Assembly (NCBI GenBank): GCA_964503935.1
Contig: CAZDCJ010000052.1
Location: 1-6,295 of the forward strand
From: STD2-77 sp964503935
GTDB taxonomy: Bacteria; Patescibacteriota; Minisyncoccia; JAHIHE01; JAGLIN01
DNA length: 6,295 nucleotides
Direction of reading: 5' to 3'
Under the pieces are notes generated by a model, which was given only the letters and a program-made list of their open reading frames with translations, ran no database searches and was not told where the DNA came from. Positions 1-5,233 of this stretch are shown piece after piece; the first letter of the stretch is position 1, and the number at the start of each line of letters is the position of its first letter. The translations under genes were made by a program, and so were the position numbers.

Positions 1-66
1 CTTAGTTTCCTTAAAAATTCATTGTCGTGTGTGAGACTTGCTTTATAGTACCCCCGGCATCCACAC

Positions 67-96
67 TTGACAAATTACCCGGCAATAATGTAACAT
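67..96 (+). promoter_or_regulatory. Putative sigma-70-type promoter of the 200-residue gene
   Basis: A perfect TTGACA (67-72) is followed after 18 bp by TAACAT (91-96), which matches four of six TATAAT positions. Transcription would start near 103-105, leaving a leader of about 27 bases before the ATG at 131. The -35 is exact, but the -10 is only moderate and the spacer is one base longer than ideal. No other good promoter is seen in the first 130 bases, and positions 1-66 hold no feature I can support. Confidence 0.5.
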
Positions 97-130
97 ATTT
101 ACGACATACAGCCAAAAGGAGATGGATTAG

Positions 131-733
131 ATGGACCATTTACCGAGGATAGGATATCCAAAATTAATAGACGGAGGAATCTTCCATAAATACAGCGCGA
201 TATTTATGGAAATAATGTATCAGATTAAAAATACGAACGCATCGCCAGCCATAAGCCGATTGTGTGAGATATTTGCTAATATACTCGGAGAAAAAGAGGT
301 AGTTTGCATATGCCGGAACCTAAGAGACTTTGATATATGCGATTACGAACCCATCGAGACAGAAGGCAACACAATTCTCACCATCAAGCCGACAAATAAA
401 GGCACGGAGGCATTTGGAATTTTCTTCGACCTGTGGCAAAAATACCGCGAGATGATCCTCGCAGGCATGGACGCAAAGAAAATAATACTGTGTGAAATCG
501 AATACTCGAAGAGCGGCAAGGCTTATTTCACAGAAAAAGGGTTCACTGAGATATTTAAAAAGGTCTTCACGCCAGATGAACTAAAAGATCTGGTTGAATG
601 GCTGATTGCAGAAGATGTCTTGGATGCCATAGACCATGAACTGATATATCTCTCCAATTATGGCAAAGTCACTTCGGCCGAATGTACCATTTGGCAAAAT
701 TGCAGGAATGACCTGCTTGCAGAAGGATTCTAA
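131..733 (+). CDS. Uncharacterised 200-residue protein
   Basis: I do not recognise this protein. The reading frame is credible: the ATG has a strong Shine-Dalgarno sequence (AAAAGGAGAT, 114-123; AGGAG ends nine bases before the start), a promoter upstream, and a terminator that begins within the last codons. The product looks soluble and cytoplasmic, with no signal peptide or membrane segment. Residues 20-55 and 95-170 look mainly helical; the stretch near 40-95, a helical part followed by a short strand-like part (residues 80-86), could be a winged-helix-like fold, but that is a weak guess. It is cysteine-rich for its size (C45, C59, C61, C70, C121, C185, C191), including a Cys-x-Cys pair at 59-61. 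No catalytic motif is visible. Its codons (ATA, AAA, AAT) look more AT-rich than those of the stalk genes next door, which could mean recent acquisition or simply low expression. It is transcribed alone, since a terminator separates it from rplJ. Confidence that it is a gene is high; its function is unknown. Confidence 0.85.
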   Translation: MDHLPRIGYPKLIDGGIFHKYSAIFMEIMYQIKNTNASPAISRLCEIFANILGEKEVVCICRNLRDFDICDYEPIETEGNTILTIKPTNKGTEAFGIFFDLWQKYREMILAGMDAKKIILCEIEYSKSGKAYFTEKGFTEIFKKVFTPDELKDLVEWLIAEDVLDAIDHELIYLSNYGKVTSAECTIWQNCRNDLLAEGF

Positions 734-770
734 AAAACGATAATTTCTTTTTTAGAATCCTTATTTATTT
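725..770 (+). terminator. Intrinsic terminator of the 200-residue gene
   Basis: A perfect 13-bp inverted repeat, GGATTCTAAAAAA (725-737) and TTTTTTAGAATCC (748-760), encloses a 10-base loop and is followed by the T-rich tail TTATTTATTT (761-770). The left arm contains the last two sense codons and the TAA stop (731-733), so the gene ends inside its own terminator. The end of the tail also supplies the first two bases of the next promoter's -35, so the two transcription units abut with no spare sequence. Confidence 0.85.
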
Positions 771-796
771 GACATTTGTTTTATTTCGTGTAGAAT
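769..796 (+). promoter_or_regulatory. Promoter of the rplJ-rplL operon
   Basis: A perfect TTGACA (769-774), a 16-bp spacer and TAGAAT (791-796, five of six matches to TATAAT) form a strong sigma-70-type promoter. The predicted start at about 803-805 falls just before the first paired bases of the L10-type leader (806), which supports both calls. The strength suits an operon whose L7/L12 product is needed in several copies per ribosome. Confidence 0.85.
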
Positions 797-802
797 AGTT
801 TT

Positions 803-867
803 GTACCTCATAAATCCCTAGACAACAGGCAAAAAAGTAAGACCTGTCGAGGATAAGAAACTTATAG
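803..867 (+). promoter_or_regulatory. Ribosomal protein L10 leader (autoregulatory mRNA structure)
   Basis: The leader shows the arrangement of the known L10 leader family upstream of rplJ-rplL. An outer helix, CCTC (806-809) with GAGG (849-852), and an inner helix, ACAGG (825-829) with CCTGT (843-847), flank the internal-loop motifs TAGAC (819-823) and CGAGG (848-852), which form a kink-turn-like element in that family. A separate hairpin follows: ATAAG (853-857) and CTTAT (861-865) with an AAA loop. In E. coli and Bacillus-type examples, the L10-(L12)4 complex binds this structure when in excess over rRNA and represses its own operon. The motif, position and promoter fit are seen directly; binding is inferred from the family. 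Confidence 0.75.
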
Positions 868-876
868 TTTTTTATT

Positions 877-914
877 GATCGCTGTCTTCGGATTTTGGCG
901 ATTTTTCGTATTTT
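877..914 (+). terminator. Possible attenuator hairpin in the rplJ leader
   Basis: GATCGCT (877-883) can pair with GGCGATT (897-903), including two G-U pairs. Above it sits a short helix capped by a C(UUCG)G tetraloop (886-891), with an asymmetric TTT bulge. The hairpin runs into TTTTT (902-906) and, after a short gap, TTTT (911-914). This placement between an L10 leader and its gene suggests transcription attenuation, or at least control of read-through. The stem is imperfect and the U-tract is interrupted, so it would be a leaky terminator at best. Confidence 0.45.
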
Positions 915-950
915 GAGCACTAAATCAAATAATTCTTTAAGACAAATAAG

Positions 951-1472
951 ATGATCAATAAGGAGAAGAAGAAAGCGATTCTCCAGGACCTCTCAGACAG
1001 GTTTTCAAGGTCAAAATCCATGGTGTTCCTGGGCTTCCAGGGCCTCACCGCGAAAGATGACCTTGCACTGCGCAGGAAGTTACGCGACGAAGGCGTTGAT
1101 TACGCGGTAGCCAAGAAGACCCTGATCAAGAAAGGCATGGAGAGCGCGAACGTAAAGGGTACGGAAGGCTTCGCGCCGGAAGGACCGGTAGCCGTCGTTA
1201 TCGGCTATGAGGACGAGATCGCCCCGGCCAGGATCGCGAAAGAATTCGGAAAGACCAATGATAAGGTGAAGATCCTGGGGGGAGTGATGAACTCCGAACT
1301 CATCGGCGCGGAAGCGATGAAGCAATTAGCTTCGCTGCCAGGCAAAGATCAGCTCAGAGCCCAGCTTGTTTACACCATCAACGCTCCGGTTTCAGGCTTC
1401 GTCAATGTGCTTGCGGGAGTAGAACGCAGCTTGCTGAATGTCCTTAATGCTATCGGGGAAGAGAAAAAATAA
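951..1472 (+). CDS. rplJ: 50S ribosomal protein L10
   Basis: L10 (uL10) is the base of the ribosomal stalk: its N-terminal domain binds 23S rRNA with L11, and its C-terminal helix carries L7/L12 dimers. The 173 residues match the usual family length. Recognisable parts are the N-terminal helix (2-20), the strand and FxGL segment (24-32), the helix RRKLRDEGVDY (41-51), the AKKTLIKKG block (54-62), the GPVAVVIGYEDE core (78-89), LGGV (109-112), LASLPGKDQLRAQL (126-139) and the stalk helix at about 145-169. The L10-type leader and rplL immediately downstream confirm the assignment. The start at 951 is chosen because it gives the normal family N-terminus. There is no clear Shine-Dalgarno sequence upstream of it; an AAGGAG lies at 960-965, inside the coding region, where it cannot serve this ATG. 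The rplL gene follows after 56 bases and is probably co-transcribed. Confidence 0.96.
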   Translation: MINKEKKKAILQDLSDRFSRSKSMVFLGFQGLTAKDDLALRRKLRDEGVDYAVAKKTLIKKGMESANVKGTEGFAPEGPVAVVIGYEDEIAPARIAKEFGKTNDKVKILGGVMNSELIGAEAMKQLASLPGKDQLRAQLVYTINAPVSGFVNVLAGVERSLLNVLNAIGEEKK

Positions 1473-1528
1473 CGATATTTTAAATAGTCATAGGATCAAT
1501 TAATCTAATTTTAGAAAGGAAAAATACC

Positions 1529-1942
1529 ATGTCAGAAGAAACCAAAGAAGAAGTAGTCGTTCCTGAGAAATTCAAGACTCTCGTCGAGCAGATCGAGAAA
1601 CTTACCGTTCTTGAACTCTCCGAGCTCGTCAAAGTCCTCGAGGACAAATTCGGCGTCTCTGCCGCTGCTCCTGCGATGATGATGGCCGCTCCAGCCGCCG
1701 GTGCTGCCGGCGCTGCTGAAACTGAAGAGAAATCAGACTTCGATATCGAGCTCGTTTCCGGCGGAGACAGCAAGATCGGCGTTATCAAGATCGTGAAGGA
1801 ACTTACCGGCAAAGGGCTCAAGGAAGCTAAGGACCTCGTAGATGCCGCTCCGGCAGTCATCAAGGAAAAGGTTCCGAAAGCCGAGGCTGAGGACATCAAG
1901 AAGCAGCTTATGGAAGCTGGCGCTACCGTCAACTTGAAGTAA
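1529..1942 (+). CDS. rplL: 50S ribosomal protein L7/L12
   Basis: L7/L12 (bL12) is the multicopy stalk protein that recruits and stimulates translational GTPases such as EF-Tu, EF-G and IF2. Its three parts are clear. An N-terminal dimerisation and L10-binding helical domain (about 11-43) contains KLTVLELSELVKVLEDKFGV. An Ala/Pro/Met/Gly-rich flexible hinge covers about 44-64. The C-terminal factor-binding domain (about 67-137) contains SDFDIELVSGGDSKIGVIK, the LTGKGLKEAKDLVDAAP helix region and the ending LMEAGATVNLK. At 137 residues it is somewhat longer than the E. coli protein (about 120), mainly from an extended acidic N-terminus and a long hinge with three consecutive methionines. A Shine-Dalgarno sequence, AAAGGA (1515-1520), lies eight bases before the ATG, unlike the weak start of rplJ; this suits stronger translation of the second gene. 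An intrinsic terminator follows after 16 bases. Confidence 0.97.
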   Translation: MSEETKEEVVVPEKFKTLVEQIEKLTVLELSELVKVLEDKFGVSAAAPAMMMAAPAAGAAGAAETEEKSDFDIELVSGGDSKIGVIKIVKELTGKGLKEAKDLVDAAPAVIKEKVPKAEAEDIKKQLMEAGATVNLK

Positions 1943-1958
1943 TTCGCTTCTTAGTACG

Positions 1959-1989
1959 AAAGACAGAGGACTCGTTCCTCTGTCTTTTT
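1959..1989 (+). terminator. Intrinsic terminator of the rplJ-rplL operon
   Basis: AAAGACAGAGGA (1959-1970) and TCCTCTGTCTTT (1976-1987) form a perfect 12-bp stem with a five-base loop (CTCGT). The stem ends in a run of five T (1985-1989). It lies 16 bases after the rplL stop, so the operon ends here and rpoB does not follow. Confidence 0.93.
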
Positions 1990-2044
1990 ATTAGCTTTGT
2001 AAGATTTTGTACTGTAATTATCCCAAAGTGGAAGCGTGGATGAG

Positions 2045-2079
2045 ATTGCGACGATCCTTTCAATTGCTCGCAATGACAA
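2045..2079. repeat. Short palindromic element, ATTGCGA...TCGCAAT then GACA
   Basis: ATTGCGA (2045-2051) and TCGCAAT (2068-2074) are perfect 7-bp inverted arms around a 16-base centre, with GACA (2075-2078) continuing to give an ATGACA end. Sequences of this general kind (a GAGATTGC start and a CGCAATGACA end) are common intergenic repeats in many bacterial genomes; that comparison is from memory. It has no T-tract on either side, so it is not a typical terminator. Confidence 0.55.
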
Positions 2080-2092
2080 TGCGACACACCCC

Positions 2093-2126
2093 GGCCTTTC
2101 GGGCCACCCCCCCCTCTTAAGAGAGG
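2093..2126. repeat. Two small adjacent palindromes in a C-rich tract
   Basis: GGCC (2093-2096) and GGCC (2102-2105) enclose TTTCG. After a run of C (2107-2114), CCTCT (2113-2117) and AGAGG (2122-2126) enclose TAAG; the core CTCTTAAGAG (2114-2123) is itself a perfect 10-base palindrome. Their function is unknown. The C-tract and short stems look like pieces of repetitive elements rather than a gene part. Confidence 0.45.
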
Positions 2127-2142
2127 AGAATAAACGCACGAG

Positions 2143-2195
2143 TGTCATTCCCGCACCCGCCTACGCGAGCATAAACTCCGGCGGGGATCCAGTAT
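2143..2195. repeat. TGTCATTCCCGC-type repeat fragment
   Basis: This starts with TGTCATTCCCGC (2143-2154; the first T is at 2143) and later has GGCGGGGATCCAG (2180-2192). CCCGC (2150-2154) can pair with GCGGG (2181-2185). The start shares the TGTCAT end with the elements at 2383 and 5284. It appears to be a decayed or partial copy, because no matching ATGACA end follows at a similar distance. Confidence 0.5.
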
Positions 2196-2232
2196 CTTGT
2201 CATGCGATATGAGCGACTAAAAAGGAGCGATT

Positions 2233-2324
2233 GAGGAATCTGGGAATCGTACGATATGGATAGGAATGTCGTATCCGTAAAAAGAACGATTCCGCATATG
2301 TTCCGTCCGCTTCCCAAATCCCTC
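2233..2324. repeat. Nested imperfect palindrome of 92 bases
   Basis: Three pairs of arms nest around one centre. The outer pair is GAGGAATCTGGGAA (2233-2246) with TTCCCAAATCCCTC (2311-2324), 12 of 14 positions complementary. The middle pair is GGAATCGT (2243-2250) with ACGATTCC (2286-2293), perfect. The inner pair is ATGGATA (2256-2262) with TATCCGT (2272-2278), with one G-U pair. The outer and middle left arms share four bases, so the two cannot be fully paired at once. This could be a structured RNA, a small non-autonomous mobile element or a decayed repeat; nothing here decides between them. Confidence 0.55.
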
Positions 2325-2363
2325 ACGGAGCCTGTCCTCGCGTAGGCTCGCCTCGCCGAAGCT

Positions 2364-2410
2364 CCGGCCCCGGATCAAGTAATGTCATCCGGGACTTGAT
2401 CCGGGGCCGG
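2364..2410. repeat. 17-bp perfect inverted repeat (strong hairpin)
   Basis: CCGGCCCCGGATCAAGT (2364-2380) and ACTTGATCCGGGGCCGG (2394-2410) are exact reverse complements around a 13-base centre. This GC-rich stem is the strongest in the window. No T-tract follows on either strand, so it is not a standard intrinsic terminator, although it could protect or block a convergent transcript end. Its right half overlaps the element at 2383-2445. Confidence 0.8.
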
Positions 2411-2445
2411 GATAAACTCCACGCGGGCGGGAATTCGGGATGACA
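2383..2445. repeat. TGTCATCC...GGATGACA element, 63 bp
   Basis: TGTCATCC (2383-2390) and GGATGACA (2438-2445) are perfect 8-bp terminal inverted repeats. The interior includes the GGACTTGATCCGG motif typical of a widespread class of bacterial intergenic repeats (recalled, not searched). A further GCGGGATGACG end-like sequence occurs at about 2477-2487, suggesting another partial copy. It is close in size to the element at 5284-5345. Confidence 0.65.
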
Positions 2446-2568
2446 AATCAAAGAGATTGGACCCGGAAAGAGGATGCGGGATGACGATGATCGTTTACTA
2501 TAGCGGCAACGGGTTTGAACCTACTTCCGCAGAGTGCCCTATCGCCATATCAATCCGAGAATCATGAC

Positions 2569-2593
2569 AAAAAAGCGGCTAGCTGTAAGCCGC
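2569..2593 (-). terminator. Intrinsic terminator of the minus-strand membrane-protein gene
   Basis: Read on the minus strand, GCGGCT (2593-2588) and AGCCGC (2580-2575) form a 6-bp GC-rich stem with a seven-base loop, followed by six T (2574-2569). It lies 24 bases beyond the TGA stop at 2618-2620. A second hairpin, GGAGAAT (2610-2616) and ATTCTCC (2620-2626) with a three-base loop, straddles the stop codon itself. Confidence 0.85.
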
Positions 2594-2617
2594 ATTTTCG
2601 TATCGCAAAGGAGAATA

Positions 2618-5197
2618 TCATTCTCCGAGATATATATTCATGATCTTGTCCTTGGTAAGTACCGCCATATTCTGTTCCTCGGCATCTACAAAGAAGTCTT
2701 TTACCTCGGCAATACCCTTATTCACTACCTGTTTCACGAAGGCGCCCGTCGTCTTGTCAAAGATGACGACTCTCTGTTTGGAAGGCTCAAGTACGTAGAG
2801 ATATGCCTGATCGGTCGAAGTATAGATCTTGGTCGGATTCGCAAGCGGGTCGAGCGGCTGCTTGATAGCGAAGGCATTGCCGTTCTCGTCCCTATATTCC
2901 TCGCCGGTATAATATTTCTTGACCCCTCCGTCGGAAGAAAGCACAAAGATATTCTGGTCAATGGCAAGCGATACCGCGCCCGATATATCGTCAGACCCCT
3001 TCAGCCACGGCGTCTTGTTCTCCAAGCCACCCGTAGATTTTTGATATTTATATATCTGATCGTCGGCAGGGGAGAGGAGGTAGACGTAGCGGCCATAAGT
3101 CGCGAAGTCTACGAAATCCGCATCTGTTCCCGCGTCCAGCTTATCCAACTTGCCGTTCTTGAGGCTATAACTGAGGAATGATGAGCCGTCTGAAAGGAGC
3201 AGCTCTACGCTCTGCAGATTTTTCGCAAAGGCAAGATTACCGACAGATTCTTCCGTTTTCGCTATCTGGGAAATCACTTTCGTCTCCGTGTTCACTTCGT
3301 AGAGAGTCTTGTCCATGCCGTCCACGACATAGTATGTACCGCTTGCCTCCACGAGACTACCGATATTCTCATTCTCAAAGTTCGCTATGACAAAAGGATT
3401 GTCCGCTTTCACTACTTTGTCGATCTTATCGATTTCTGCCTGAGCGGTCGCGATCACCGTATCGGCATCGGCATCCAGCATGTCGTATTCATCTCTCACC
3501 TGCATTGCGAGAGCGCGAGCTTCCATATAGAGCCGGCCTGCATTCTCCTCGGATCCGGAAATGATTTCCACTTCCGCTTCTTCCATCTTCGATTTGGAGT
3601 CGTCCAGCATGGACTGATATTTGCCAAGTACGATCACACGCTCTTCTTCCCTCTTCTCCGTAGAATAATAGGAATAACCGCCGACAGCGATGATTATCAC
3701 CGCGATTGCAACCAGCACTTTCTTGCTGCCAAGAGAAAATCTCTTCCCGCCGCGATCTATCTTGTATTCCTTCTCGCTCTTCACGGCATTCTTGAGTTTC
3801 TTTCCCAGGCCAGCCTTGGAAATGCCGCTTACGATGGAACTTAGCATGCTTTTGGCCCTGTCGGTAATCTTCTGCGATACGCTTCCTTCCTCCTCATCCA
3901 GATCCTCAAAGCTGGCAGTCTCTTTCTTCACGATCATCTCTTCGATATTCTTCTCCTTCTCTCCGTCCGGTTGCGTCTCGAACTTCCGGCTCTCCAGCTT
4001 CTCATATTCTTTTATGATATCACTCAGACTTATCTTGCCGGAAGCTTTGGCCGCCAGATATCCTCCCGCCGCAGAAGATGCTGCCGCTTTTGCCTGAACG
4101 GCTTCGATTGTTGCCGCCGTTTCTTTCGCCACCGGGATTTCCGGAGCAGGCGACTCTTCTTCCTCTTCGTTTTCAGATACGATATCGACTGCGGCTTCCT
4201 TTTTTTCTTCGGGATATTTCGAAGCCCTCTCGACAGGAGCTGCCTCTTCCTGCTTCTCTTCCGACCCATCTCCAGCTTCGGAAAGCGTCGTGATTTCCAG
4301 AGCGGGGGATACGTCCCCGACCTTCGCAGCTTCTTCCTCTTCCGTCCCAGTCTCCTGCTCAATCTCTACATCGGCCATAGACGCCGCGGGCTCATCCCCC
4401 TCTTCGGACAGCATCTCCACTTCCATAGGCACGCCTTCGGCAAGCGCTTTCTCAAGCGATTCCTCAGCTGTTTCTTTCTCTTTTTGCGTCGTGATTTCCG
4501 AACGCTCTACGAGAGCCTTCTTGTCACCTTCGATCTCGATCAGGAGCGCGCTGACCGTCTCACTGTCTTCCTCCTCGATTTCCTCCTGGAGCTTTGCCGA
4601 AAATTCATTCAAATTCATAGATCCGCCATATTGCCGAAGCTGCTCCGTAGAGAATATATTGAAGAGCCCGCTGCTCGCGAACATCACCATGTCTCCATCC
4701 GATAATTCGCCGCTCGCGATATTATTGAAAGCGCGCTTGGGAGAAACGGATTTGCGGCCATCTTCCTTCACGATTTCTACGATCTGTCCGCCGCGCAAAA
4801 GGAGAGACCTGATCTTCCCGATCTGGCTGAGGAAGAATCTGCTTCCATGATATGTGCCGCAGACCATGCTCAGCTTGCTTACATATTCGCCGTTGCCCTG
4901 TTCAGCTAGGTCAGCCAGCGTCTTGTTGGCTTCGGCCAGCCCGGCCTCCAAGCTCTCTTCCGCCGTACGCTTGGTATTGGAATAGAATTCCTTCTTTATC
5001 TTCGATGCCAGCACGTTCATTATATATGAACAGTTGCGAGGCAGATCCTTGAGTTCGCCCACTATAAAAAGATTGCCCAGATTCTGCTCTTCTATATTTT
5101 CCGGCTCATAAATGAACACATCACCGAAAGATTTCTCATCGTCCTGCGAATAAACGATCTCCCGAACTTCGATTTTCTTATCTTTGGTTTTTCTCAT
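2618..5197 (-). CDS. Membrane protein: PP2C-like pseudophosphatase, acidic linker, TM helix, beta-propeller
   Basis: This 859-residue protein matches no housekeeping family I know by name. Residues about 12-225 resemble a PPM/PP2C phosphatase fold: SQIGKIRSLLLRGG (124-137) aligns with the usual VGDSRAYLLRDG, LSDGDMVMFASSGLFN (165-180) with LxxGDxLLLCSDGL, and DSETVSALLIEI (211-222) with DNxTVxVVxx. The metal-binding Asp of GD is Lys, SDGL is SSGL and the early DGxGG motif is absent, so it is probably inactive. A Glu/Ala-rich, likely disordered linker follows (about 226-370), then a mixed charged region to about 490. One hydrophobic helix (about 493-512) has Lys/Arg-rich sequence before it, predicting the N-terminus inside the cell. 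Beyond it come a helical stalk (about 513-596) and six strand-rich repeats (about 605-857; for example YLYVLEPSKQRVVIFDKTTG, 800-819) resembling an NHL-type beta-propeller outside. The ATG lacks a Shine-Dalgarno sequence, but the fold starts near it. Domain calls are by eye; a sensor or scaffold role is inference. Confidence 0.9.
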   Translation of the reverse strand: MRKTKDKKIEVREIVYSQDDEKSFGDVFIYEPENIEEQNLGNLFIVGELKDLPRNCSYIMNVLASKIKKEFYSNTKRTAEESLEAGLAEANKTLADLAEQGNGEYVSKLSMVCGTYHGSRFFLSQIGKIRSLLLRGGQIVEIVKEDGRKSVSPKRAFNNIASGELSDGDMVMFASSGLFNIFSTEQLRQYGGSMNLNEFSAKLQEEIEEEDSETVSALLIEIEGDKKALVERSEITTQKEKETAEESLEKALAEGVPMEVEMLSEEGDEPAASMADVEIEQETGTEEEEAAKVGDVSPALEITTLSEAGDGSEEKQEEAAPVERASKYPEEKKEAAVDIVSENEEEEESPAPEIPVAKETAATIEAVQAKAAASSAAGGYLAAKASGKISLSDIIKEYEKLESRKFETQPDGEKEKNIEEMIVKKETASFEDLDEEEGSVSQKITDRAKSMLSSIVSGISKAGLGKKLKNAVKSEKEYKIDRGGKRFSLGSKKVLVAIAVIIIAVGGYSYYSTEKREEERVIVLGKYQSMLDDSKSKMEEAEVEIISGSEENAGRLYMEARALAMQVRDEYDMLDADADTVIATAQAEIDKIDKVVKADNPFVIANFENENIGSLVEASGTYYVVDGMDKTLYEVNTETKVISQIAKTEESVGNLAFAKNLQSVELLLSDGSSFLSYSLKNGKLDKLDAGTDADFVDFATYGRYVYLLSPADDQIYKYQKSTGGLENKTPWLKGSDDISGAVSLAIDQNIFVLSSDGGVKKYYTGEEYRDENGNAFAIKQPLDPLANPTKIYTSTDQAYLYVLEPSKQRVVIFDKTTGAFVKQVVNKGIAEVKDFFVDAEEQNMAVLTKDKIMNIYLGE

Positions 5198-5233
5198 TTT
5201 TTTACGGTTAATTTTGTTTCAAGTATCATTCTG

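Larger units (their letters stand above)
1990..2568. other. Gene-free spacer rich in inverted repeats
   Basis: About 580 bases between the rplL terminator and the terminator of the converging minus-strand gene contain no reading frame with a ribosome binding site, promoter or recognisable product. Short open frames on the minus strand (for example 1951-2148 and 2117-2326) read straight through palindromic repeats and look fortuitous. Instead the spacer holds at least five separate palindromic units, listed individually below. Because both flanking genes are transcribed toward it, this is a convergent gap, where repeats can accumulate without disturbing promoters. I see no transposase, tRNA, CRISPR or attachment-site pattern here. 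Confidence 0.7.

Noticed and set aside
1080..1325. Open frame antisense to rplJ
   Set aside because: It overlaps a certain ribosomal protein gene, and the product has no recognisable features.
1480..1932. Open frame antisense to rplL
   Set aside because: It is a mirror of the biased codon use of rplL, has a low-complexity Ser/Ala product and no ribosome site, and lies over a certain gene.
1951..2326. Minus-strand open frames of 65 and 69 codons in the spacer after rplL
   Set aside because: They read through palindromic repeats and the rplL terminator, and have no promoter, ribosome site or recognisable product.
2045..2445. CRISPR-like array
   Set aside because: The palindromes differ in sequence and spacing; there are no equal direct repeats with unique spacers and no cas genes.
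2143..2445. Insertion sequence or remnant with transposase
   Set aside because: Inverted ends exist, but no transposase fragment is seen in any frame and no target-site duplication could be identified.
2495..2560. tRNA-like T-loop on the minus strand (GGTTCAAACCC, with GCGG and CCGC nearby)
   Set aside because: The TTCAAAC loop fits, but only two of the five T-stem pairs form, no acceptor stem matches upstream, and no D or anticodon arm can be built. At most it is a very decayed relic.
2534..4850. Several plus-strand open frames opposite the large membrane-protein gene (2534-3181, 3690-4097, 3971-4705, 4290-4850)
   Set aside because: They overlap one another and the 859-codon frame, which has a promoter, terminator and domain structure. 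Their products are Arg/Leu/Phe/Ser-rich, as expected from antisense reading of Glu/Lys/Ala codons.
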